Assembly (NCBI GenBank): GCA_030640885.1 | Contig: DAOWIN010000158.1 | Coordinates: forward strand, 1 to 5,007 | Reading direction: 5' to 3' | Source of the DNA: Candidatus Omnitrophota bacterium | GTDB lineage: Bacteria > Omnitrophota > 4484-213 | Length of the DNA: 5,007 nucleotides | Part shown: in pieces, positions 1 through 4,031 of the stretch | Numbering within the stretch: the first letter of the stretch is position 1 | Layout of the letters: every line of letters begins with the position of its first letter | Notes under the pieces: model-generated | The model's input: the letters and a program-made list of their open reading frames with translations, nothing else | The model's database searches: none | What the model was told of the DNA's origin: nothing | Position numbers and translations under genes: made by a program

Positions 1-2
1 AA

Positions 3-92
3 CGTTGAAGGTTGAACGGTGAGCGTCTAAATTCAAGACGCAACCGTAGAACATCAAACGATACGAGCAGCGCAACCTTTCAGCGTTCAACG
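3..92. repeat. Heptad-word inverted repeat upstream of tsaD
   Basis: The left arm (about 3-25) is built from 7-base words: GTTGAAG at 4-10, GTTGAAC at 11-17 and the diverged GGTGAGC at 18-24. The right arm (71-92) holds the inverted words, ending in GTTCAAC at 85-91. Read as reverse complement, the right arm matches the left at 15 of its first 18 positions. The middle carries a second small hairpin, GCGTC (23-27) with GACGC (37-41). No coding region is visible here. I infer a repeat element of the same architecture as those at 880-974 and 1366-1491, although the word itself differs. Function is unknown; a structured 5' leader for tsaD is possible. Confidence 0.6.
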
Positions 93-104
93 ATCTATAA
101 TTAA

Positions 105-132
105 ACATTAGAGCAATTAGAAATTAGACATT
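105..132. repeat. AT-rich ATTAG-word repeat
   Basis: The words ACATTAG (105-111), CAATTAG (114-120) and AAATTAG (121-127) follow one another, and the run ends in ACATT (128-132). Two of the steps are exactly 7 bases. No inverted partner is visible close by. It lies between the heptad inverted repeat and the GC-rich tract before tsaD, so the whole 163-base upstream stretch is repeat-like. Low-complexity AT-rich DNA can give such a pattern by chance, so this is the weakest of the repeat calls. Confidence 0.4.
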
Positions 133-162
133 CCGACGAACGAGCGGAGCGAGTGAGGCGGG
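133..162. repeat. GC-rich GAGCGAGTGAGG tract containing the tsaD ribosome-binding region
   Basis: A 30-base GC-rich tract made of CGA/GCG/GAG words sits in otherwise AT-rich DNA. Related word content occurs, in the other orientation, in the duplicated spacer at 2527-2569 and 2632-2674, and again at 3097-3147. The only candidate Shine-Dalgarno for tsaD, GAGG at 155-158, lies inside the tract, 5 bases before the GTG start. The tract therefore probably supplies the ribosome binding site. Whether these tracts are a mobile repeat family or convergent simple sequence cannot be told from this window. Confidence 0.45.
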
Positions 163-163
163 C

Positions 164-1276
164 GTGTTAATTTTAGGCATAGAAACTTCTTGCGATGAAA
201 CAGCAGTTGCTGTTGTTGAAGACGGGCAGAAAGTAATTTGCAATATTGTTTTTTCTAGCATTTTTGCTCATAGACAATTTGGCGGAGTTGTTCCAGAGAT
301 AGCGGTTCGCGCTCATTCAGAGAAGATAAATTGGGTTTTAAAAAAGGCAAAGATTAATTTTGCCGAGATAGACGCCATTGCTGTTGCTTATGGTCCGGGA
401 TTAATAGGTTCTCTTTTAGTGGGAACTTCTTTTGCTAAAGCACTGGCTTTTAGCAAAGGGATTCGGTTGGTAAAAATAAATCATTTAATAGCCCATCTTT
501 ATTCTCCCTTTTTGTATTCCTTCCCTATTTCTTCTGCCGAAGACAAAAATTTTTATGCATTTGCAAAACAAACAAACCCTGTCGCAATAGCTTTTAAAGA
601 AATTTTTCCTGCTGTAGGAATGGTTATTTCCGGTGGACACACCAATCTTATCTATCTAAAAAGTTTCGAGAATTATCAATTATTAGGGCAGACACGGGAC
701 GATGCTGCCGGCGAGGCCTTTGACAAGGTTGCGAAGATTCTAAATTTGGATTATCCCGGAGGACCAATAATTGAGAAGTTAGCCTTAAAAGGAGATGCAG
801 ATAAGATAAAATTTAACTGTGCTCCTTTGAGGGGAAGTTTTGATTTCAGTTTTAGCGGGATAAAAACAGCGGTGCTATACAAGTTGCAAGCCACAAGTTA
901 CAAGCCACAAGCCAGAGGGCAAAAAATAAAAAACAAAAAGCCTGTAGCCTGTAGCTTGCAGCCTGTAGCTTGTGTGTCCGACATCGCCGCTGGTTTTCAA
1001 AAAGCAGTAGTTGATGTTTTGGTAGAGAAAGCGATAGGTGCTTGCTTGCTTAATAAATGCCGAAATCTAATTTTAGGAGGAGGGGTAACAGCCAATTCTT
1101 GTTTGAAAAAAAGGATGTTTGAAGCAGTGTCGCAGAACAAAATAAATCTTTTTTATCCCGCCTTTCAGTTCTGCACCGATAATGCGGCAATGATAGCTGG
1201 TTTAGCCTGTCATCTGAGCAACAAAAAACACTTTGCCGATTTAGATCTAACTCCCTCTGCCAATCTGGGAGTTTAG
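164..1276 (+). CDS. tsaD: tRNA N6-adenosine threonylcarbamoyltransferase TsaD (Gcp/Kae1 family)
   Basis: TsaD moves the threonylcarbamoyl group from threonylcarbamoyl-AMP to A37 of ANN-decoding tRNAs in the cytoplasm, working with TsaB and TsaE in bacteria (family knowledge). Seen here: the N-terminal ASKHA signature GIETSCDET (5-13), the metal-site pair H107 and H111 in NHLIAH, SGGHT (156-160), TRDDAAGEAFDK (177-188), FSFSGIKT (228-235), the glycine loop GGGV (305-308) and the third metal ligand D339 in CTDNAAM. All expected active-site elements are present, so the enzyme should be functional. At 370 residues it is about 30 longer than the roughly 337 of E. coli. The extra length falls in two loops: about 115-150, before SGGHT, and 239-271, which is encoded by a palindromic DNA repeat. 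The start is GTG at 164, placed by the family N-terminus, with a weak GAGG at 155-158. No clear promoter is visible upstream. Confidence 0.96.
   Translation: MLILGIETSCDETAVAVVEDGQKVICNIVFSSIFAHRQFGGVVPEIAVRAHSEKINWVLKKAKINFAEIDAIAVAYGPGLIGSLLVGTSFAKALAFSKGIRLVKINHLIAHLYSPFLYSFPISSAEDKNFYAFAKQTNPVAIAFKEIFPAVGMVISGGHTNLIYLKSFENYQLLGQTRDDAAGEAFDKVAKILNLDYPGGPIIEKLALKGDADKIKFNCAPLRGSFDFSFSGIKTAVLYKLQATSYKPQARGQKIKNKKPVACSLQPVACVSDIAAGFQKAVVDVLVEKAIGACLLNKCRNLILGGGVTANSCLKKRMFEAVSQNKINLFYPAFQFCTDNAAMIAGLACHLSNKKHFADLDLTPSANLGV
880..974. repeat. In-frame palindromic heptad repeat inside tsaD
   Basis: The left arm (880-914) is five consecutive 7-base words, all beginning CAAG (CAAGTTG, CAAGCCA or CAAGTTA types). 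The right arm (940-974) is five words of the types GCCTGTA and GCTTGCA. Between them is a 25-base A-rich spacer (915-939). The reverse complement of 940-973 agrees with 879-912 at 25 of 34 positions by my hand alignment, so the element is an imperfect inverted repeat. It encodes residues 239-271 of TsaD, between FSGIKT and the helix that begins at DIAAGFQKAV, without a stop or frameshift. Seven-base words change frame at each copy, so the encoded peptide is not itself periodic. I infer a DNA-level insertion or expansion in a tolerant surface loop; its exact ends are uncertain. Confidence 0.8.
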
Positions 1277-1332
1277 GATTAGAAATTTAAGCTTTATAAA
1301 TTGTTGATGAACTCTGAGTTTCTGTTTGCTTA

Positions 1333-1361
1333 TTGACTAAATGAGAAAAATTTGCTAAACT
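1333..1361 (+). promoter_or_regulatory. Sigma70-type promoter for gpsA
   Basis: TTGACT at 1333-1338 matches the -35 consensus at 5 of 6 bases. TAAACT at 1356-1361 matches the -10 at 4 of 6, is preceded by TGC as in an extended -10, and the spacer is exactly 17 bases. Transcription would start near 1367-1369, at the first base of the inverted repeat, giving a leader of about 136 bases before gpsA. This is the best promoter I can see in the window. Confidence 0.65.
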
Positions 1362-1365
1362 ACAT

Positions 1366-1491
1366 CACTGATAGCACTGATAGCACTGATGCATTCATTG
1401 TAAGGGCGCTTTCCTTATAGGAACGATAGAGAAGTTGCCCCTAATAATACTTGTAAACAGTGTTCTAATCAGTGTAATCAGTGATACAGTG
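1366..1491 (+). repeat. CACTGAT inverted repeat forming the gpsA leader
   Basis: CACTGAT occurs at 1366-1372, 1375-1381 and 1384-1390, a strict 9-base step. The inverse ATCAGTG occurs at 1468-1474 and 1477-1483, again a 9-base step, with variants AACAGTG at 1457-1463 and TACAGTG at 1485-1491. The arms 1366-1390 and 1468-1491 pair almost fully with one bulged base. The roughly 77-base loop holds a nested hairpin: TTCCT (1411-1415) with AGGAA (1419-1423), inside GGGC (1404-1407) with GCCC (1437-1440). The predicted promoter would start transcripts at the left arm, and the right arm ends 13 bases before the gpsA ATG, so the fold could control access to the start. It could equally be a protein-binding operator or a neutral repeat insertion. 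Confidence 0.7.
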
Positions 1492-1504
1492 TTAAAGTGT
1501 TAAT

Positions 1505-2491
1505 ATGAAAATTTCTGTTTTGGGTGATGGCGGTTGGGGAACGGCTTTAAGCATTCTTTTAAGTGTTAAAAACGAGGTTTGTCTTTGGGGGGTATTCCCC
1601 GAATATATTGATTTTTTAAACAAGACTCGTGAGAATAAAAAATTTCTACCTTATGTGCGCATTCCCGATAGTATCACTATTCTTTCTGATTTAAAGATCG
1701 CAGTTGAGTCGGCGGAGTTGCTCGTTTTAGCTATCCCCGCTGAATTTATGCGATCTACAGTGAAAAGGTTAAAAAAGTATTCTCTTTCGCAAAAGACAAT
1801 TATAAATGTAGCCAAGGGCATTGAACAAAGAAGTCTAATGTTAATGTCGGCTGTTATTGATGAGGAATTGAGTGTAGCGGATAATTTGTGCGTTCTTTCC
1901 GGTCCCAGCCATGCTGAGGAGGTATCCCGCAATATTCCCACCGCGGTTGTGGCCGCTTCTTTAGATAAGAAAATTAGCCAAAAGGTCCAACAGGTTTTTT
2001 CTCAACAGAATTTTCGGGTTTATACAAGTTCTGATATCATCGGTACGCAGTTGGGCGGTTCTTTAAAAAATGTTATTGCCATTGCCGTAGGAATGTGCGA
2101 TGGATTGAGTTTGGGAGCGAACACTAAAGCAGCTTTGATTACTCGCGGTTTGGTAGAGATGAGAAGATTGGGATTAAAGATGGGGGCTTCTTTTTCTACA
2201 TTTGCCGGGCTTTCCGGTATGGGTGATTTGGTGGCTACTTGTTTTAGCAATTACAGCCGCAACAGGAAGGCAGGCAAGGAAATCGGTGAAGGAAAAAAGT
2301 TAAAGAAAATTTTGCGAGAGACAGAAATGGTTATTGAAGGCGTTAACACTGTGCAGGCGGTGGTAAAACTAAGCCAGAGACATAATATAGAAATGCCGAT
2401 TAGCAAAGAGGTTTATTTGGTGTTGTTTGAGGATAAGGAACCCCAGCAGGCAGTTAGGGATTTGATGTTAAGGGAGATGAAGGAAGAATAA
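1505..2491 (+). CDS. gpsA: Glycerol-3-phosphate dehydrogenase [NAD(P)+] GpsA
   Basis: GpsA reduces dihydroxyacetone phosphate to sn-glycerol 3-phosphate with NAD(P)H in the cytoplasm, supplying the backbone of bacterial phospholipids (family knowledge). Seen here: the N-terminal nucleotide-binding loop GDGGWGTA (7-14), VLAIPAE (74-80), NVAKGIE with K104, LSGPSHAEEV (131-140), the LGGSLKN segment with the catalytic-type lysine K189, the NTKAALITRGL block (206-216), GLSGMGDL with D241, NYSRNRKAG (249-257) and the C-terminal VIEGVNTVQAV (276-286). At 328 residues it is the usual length and looks intact. ATG at 1505 puts the Rossmann loop at its normal distance from the N-terminus. No convincing Shine-Dalgarno precedes it; the bases just upstream belong to the CACTGAT inverted repeat. 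It probably has its own promoter at 1333-1361 and may carry the HU gene downstream in the same transcript. Confidence 0.97.
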   Translation: MKISVLGDGGWGTALSILLSVKNEVCLWGVFPEYIDFLNKTRENKKFLPYVRIPDSITILSDLKIAVESAELLVLAIPAEFMRSTVKRLKKYSLSQKTIINVAKGIEQRSLMLMSAVIDEELSVADNLCVLSGPSHAEEVSRNIPTAVVAASLDKKISQKVQQVFSQQNFRVYTSSDIIGTQLGGSLKNVIAIAVGMCDGLSLGANTKAALITRGLVEMRRLGLKMGASFSTFAGLSGMGDLVATCFSNYSRNRKAGKEIGEGKKLKKILRETEMVIEGVNTVQAVVKLSQRHNIEMPISKEVYLVLFEDKEPQQAVRDLMLREMKEE

Positions 2492-2500
2492 GAAAATGAA

Positions 2501-2674
2501 GAATGGAAAAGGAAGACCTTTATCCTGCTCCATTCGCTTCGCTCACTCTCGCAGGCTCTCGCTTCGCGAAGAGAAAAGAAAAAAGAAATAAGAAAAAAGA
2601 AGAAAGAATGGAAAAGGAAGACCTTTATCCTGCTCCATTCGCTTCGCTCACTCTCGCAGGCTCTCGCTTCGCGA
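2501..2674. repeat. Tandem duplication of a 69-base GC-rich unit in the gpsA-hup spacer
   Basis: Two identical 69-base copies lie at 2501-2569 and 2606-2674, offset by 105 bases. They are separated by a nearly pure purine tract (about 2569-2605). Each copy starts purine-rich and ends in a GC-rich part made of TCGCTTCGC and CTCTCGC words. The first copy ends in the perfect palindrome CTTCGCGAAG (2562-2571), which the second lacks. The A/G-rich bases before copy 2 resemble those at the end of gpsA before copy 1, so the duplicated unit may originally have been longer. Because 105 is a multiple of 3, an open frame (2503-2691) runs through both copies and encodes a repeated MEKEDLYPAPFASLTLAG-type peptide. 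I regard that as a by-product and not a gene. Absence of sequence drift suggests a recent duplication. Confidence 0.85.
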
Positions 2675-2681
2675 GAAAGGA

Positions 2682-2690
2682 AAGGAGGTG
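2682..2690 (+). promoter_or_regulatory. Strong Shine-Dalgarno for the HU gene
   Basis: AAGGAGGTG at 2682-2690 is a near-perfect complement of the 16S rRNA 3' end, 7 bases before the ATG at 2698. It begins 8 bases after the second copy of the duplicated spacer. It fixes the HU start and shows that this organism uses canonical anti-Shine-Dalgarno pairing, in contrast to gpsA and mntA, which have no visible site. Confidence 0.9.
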
Positions 2691-2697
2691 AAAAAAG

Positions 2698-2970
2698 ATG
2701 AATAAGGCAGAATTAGTGGAAGTAGTAGCTAAGAAAGCAGATCTTTCCAAGGCAGATGTCCAGAGGGTAATCAATGGTTTTATCGAGGCAGTAAAGAAGG
2801 CATTGCGCAAGGGAGAGAAGGTTCAGCTTATCGGATTGGGAAGTTTCTTGGTCCGTTCGCGAAAAGCAAGAACAGGCAGAAATCCTCAAACTGGGGAAAA
2901 GATCAAGATTAGGGCAAAGAAGGTGCCGGCTTTTGTTGCCGGAGCGGCTTTGAAAAAAGCAGCAAAATAG
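2698..2970 (+). CDS. hup: HU-family DNA-binding protein
   Basis: HU-type proteins dimerise, bend and compact DNA in the nucleoid, and assist replication, repair and recombination (family knowledge). Seen here: the helical dimerisation part (1-45), GLGSF (46-50) in place of the more common GFGSF, then the arm signature RKARTGRNPQTGEKIKI with RNP at 61-63; P63 is the proline that normally intercalates into DNA. The C-terminus is lysine- and alanine-rich (KKAAK), as usual. At 90 residues it has exactly the classic length. The start is set by the strong Shine-Dalgarno at 2682-2690. No promoter is obvious in the duplicated spacer, so it may be read from the gpsA promoter. A perfect hairpin follows 10 bases after the stop. 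Whether it is HU or an IHF-like relative cannot be decided; HU is more likely. Confidence 0.96.
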   Translation: MNKAELVEVVAKKADLSKADVQRVINGFIEAVKKALRKGEKVQLIGLGSFLVRSRKARTGRNPQTGEKIKIRAKKVPAFVAGAALKKAAK

Positions 2971-2980
2971 TTTCAAATTT

Positions 2981-3008
2981 GAGTGTCCCGACATACATCG
3001 GGACACTC
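2981..3008 (+). terminator. Perfect 11-bp hairpin between hup and tRNA-Pro
   Basis: GAGTGTCCCGA (2981-2991) pairs perfectly with TCGGGACACTC (2998-3008) around the 6-base loop CATACA. It lies 10 bases after the hup stop and 5 bases before the tRNA. There is no T-run after the stem (TCTAAC follows), so it is not a canonical intrinsic terminator. It may protect the hup mRNA 3' end, terminate weakly, help process a hup-tRNA co-transcript, or be a dispersed palindromic repeat. The 3' arm contains TCGGGAC, which is also complementary to the tRNA 3' acceptor strand. Confidence 0.5.
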
Positions 3009-3013
3009 TCTAA

Positions 3014-3091
3014 CGGGGCGTAGCGCAGTTTGGCTAGCGCACTTGAATGGGGTTCAAGGGGTCGGCGGTTCGAATCCGCCCGTCCCGACCA
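3014..3091 (+). tRNA. tRNA-Pro (anticodon GGG)
   Basis: The sequence folds as a complete tRNA. The acceptor CGGGGCG (3014-3020) pairs with CGTCCCG (3081-3087), with one G-U. The D stem is GCGC/GCGC. The anticodon stem CTTGA/TCAAG encloses the loop ATGGGGT (3047-3053), with anticodon GGG at 3049-3051 and G37. The variable loop has 5 bases, and the T arm is GGCGG/CCGCC around TTCGAAT. The discriminator is A and CCA is encoded (3089-3091). Anticodon GGG reads the proline codon CCC (and CCU by wobble). A first base pair C1-G72 fits bacterial tRNA-Pro. It could be co-transcribed with hup or have its own unseen promoter. Confidence 0.96.
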
Positions 3092-3096
3092 TACCT

Positions 3097-3147
3097 TTCT
3101 CGCCGAAGGCGCGAGTCAAGGAGCGAGCAAAGCGAACGACGAGGTAT
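3097..3147. repeat. GC-rich GCGAGC/GCGAAC tract between tRNA-Pro and mntA
   Basis: This tract is rich in GCGAG, GCGAAC and CGACGAGG words, like those before tsaD (133-162) and, inverted, in the gpsA-hup spacer. It opens with a small hairpin, CGCC (3101-3104) against GGCG (3108-3111) around GAA. ATACCT (3091-3096) and AGGTAT (3142-3147) form an outer 6-bp inverted repeat that begins at the last base of the tRNA CCA. It could act as a tRNA trailer structure, an mntA operator, or simply be another member of the GC-rich spacer repeats. The remaining bases to 3169 are AT-rich and hold no promoter I can defend. Confidence 0.45.
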
Positions 3148-3169
3148 AGATTATATTTGCTTGGTTACA

Positions 3170-3592
3170 ATGGAAGAAAAACTTTTTATTCCAGAAGATT
3201 TAACAAGAAATTTAGAGATTTTTTTTGAAGGACAAAAGGATGTTTTGTTTTGTTATCTGTTTGGTTCCCTTGCGTATAGAAATTTCACTTCAAAAAGCGA
3301 TATTGATGTTGCCGTCTATTTAGATAGAAATAGATGTAAAGATTTATTTAAAAAACGATTAAATCTTATAACCGCCCTTTCCAAACTTTTAAGGAAAGAG
3401 GTAGATGTGATAATCTTGAATGATATAAGTTCTGTATTTTTTGAATATGTTATTTTAAAAGAAGGCGAGTTAATTTTCGAGAGAGATGAAAATGAAAGGA
3501 TTGAGTTTGAAATGAAGGTTTTAAATCAGTATTTTGATTTTAAGCCCATAATGGAGAGATATAATCAGAGGATGCTGTCCACGGTAAAGTGA
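3170..3592 (+). CDS. mntA: MntA-type nucleotidyltransferase antitoxin (MNT domain)
   Basis: The 140-residue protein is a minimal nucleotidyltransferase. It shows the signature GSX10DXD: G32-S33, then ten residues, then D44-I45-D46, with a probable third metal carboxylate at D79 in KEVDVIIL. In characterised MntA/HepT pairs, the MNT protein silences the HEPN ribonuclease by adding AMP units to a tyrosine of its RX4HXY motif (established for the family). The adjacent gene has exactly that motif. A longer open frame begins at 3047 inside the tRNA, but homology-like sequence starts at ATG 3170; TTG at 3161 is a possible alternative. No Shine-Dalgarno is evident. The gene ends 3 bases before hepT, so the two form an operon with the antitoxin first. 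The preceding GC-rich inverted repeat could serve autoregulation, which I only infer. Confidence 0.9.
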   Translation: MEEKLFIPEDLTRNLEIFFEGQKDVLFCYLFGSLAYRNFTSKSDIDVAVYLDRNRCKDLFKKRLNLITALSKLLRKEVDVIILNDISSVFFEYVILKEGELIFERDENERIEFEMKVLNQYFDFKPIMERYNQRMLSTVK

Positions 3593-3595
3593 TTT

Positions 3596-4030
3596 ATGAG
3601 CAATTTGACCCGGCAAAAAATCTTTGAAAAATTAGAGAATTTTGGCGAATATTTGAATTACTTAAAACAGATTCAAATAGAGGCAAAAAGCCAAAAGATT
3701 TTTCTCTCTGATTTTCATTTATTTGGCACTGCGGAAAGATACCTTCACCTTTGCATTCAAATAGTTATTGATATCTTGCATCTTATCATTATTGATTTAG
3801 GATTAAAAAAACCGGAAAGCAATTACGAAACAATTTCTATTCTTTTTGCCGAAAAAATATTTTCAGAAAAATTAGCTGATAAACTTACAGCAATGATAGG
3901 GTTTAGGAATATTTTGGTTCATGAATATGGGAAGATTGACCGAGAGAGAATTTATAAAATTTTGAAAAGCCGAGTAAAGGACTTAGAAAAATTCAGAGAG
4001 CAAATATTAAAATTTCTGGGAAGGAATTAA
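3596..4030 (+). CDS. hepT: HepT-type HEPN ribonuclease toxin (DUF86-like)
   Basis: The 144-residue protein is predicted to be all-helical and carries the HEPN RNase motif RX4HXY as R104-NILV-H109-E-Y111. It is preceded by the helix typical of HepT, TAERYLHLCIQIVIDILHLI (45-64). HepT-family toxins are metal-independent RNases that cut RNA and are inactivated by AMPylation of the motif tyrosine by their MntA partner (established for studied pairs). R104, H109 and Y111 are all present, so both toxicity and its control look intact. ATG at 3596 follows the mntA stop by 3 bases, with only a weak AAAG upstream, so translational coupling is likely. The stop is followed after one base by the hom start. 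The actual target RNA (tRNA or mRNA) cannot be read from the sequence. Confidence 0.9.
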   Translation: MSNLTRQKIFEKLENFGEYLNYLKQIQIEAKSQKIFLSDFHLFGTAERYLHLCIQIVIDILHLIIIDLGLKKPESNYETISILFAEKIFSEKLADKLTAMIGFRNILVHEYGKIDRERIYKILKSRVKDLEKFREQILKFLGRN

Positions 4031-4031
4031 A

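Noticed and set aside
1283..1302. AT-only stem AATTTA/TAAATT after tsaD as a terminator
   Set aside because: The 6-bp A/T stem is too weak and no T-run follows it.
880..1491. A CRISPR array from the repeated words
   Set aside because: Words are 7 to 14 bases in direct contact, with inverted counterparts and no unique spacers of constant length.
1651..2250. Minus-strand open frames across gpsA (1651-1941 and 2020-2250)
   Set aside because: They are antisense to well-conserved gpsA motifs and show no recognisable domain or ribosome binding site.
2503..2691. 62-codon open frame with a repeated MEKEDLYPAPFASLTLAG-type peptide
   Set aside because: It is made entirely of the duplicated 69-base unit and purine spacer, has no ribosome binding site of its own, ends at the HU Shine-Dalgarno, and exists because the 105-base offset is a multiple of 3.
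3047..3169. N-terminal extension of mntA starting in the tRNA anticodon loop
   Set aside because: The 41 extra residues are translated tRNA and GC-rich repeat; MNT-like sequence begins at ATG 3170.
2983..3228. 81-codon open frame on the + strand
   Set aside because: It runs through the hairpin, the whole tRNA-Pro and into mntA in another frame; no family features.
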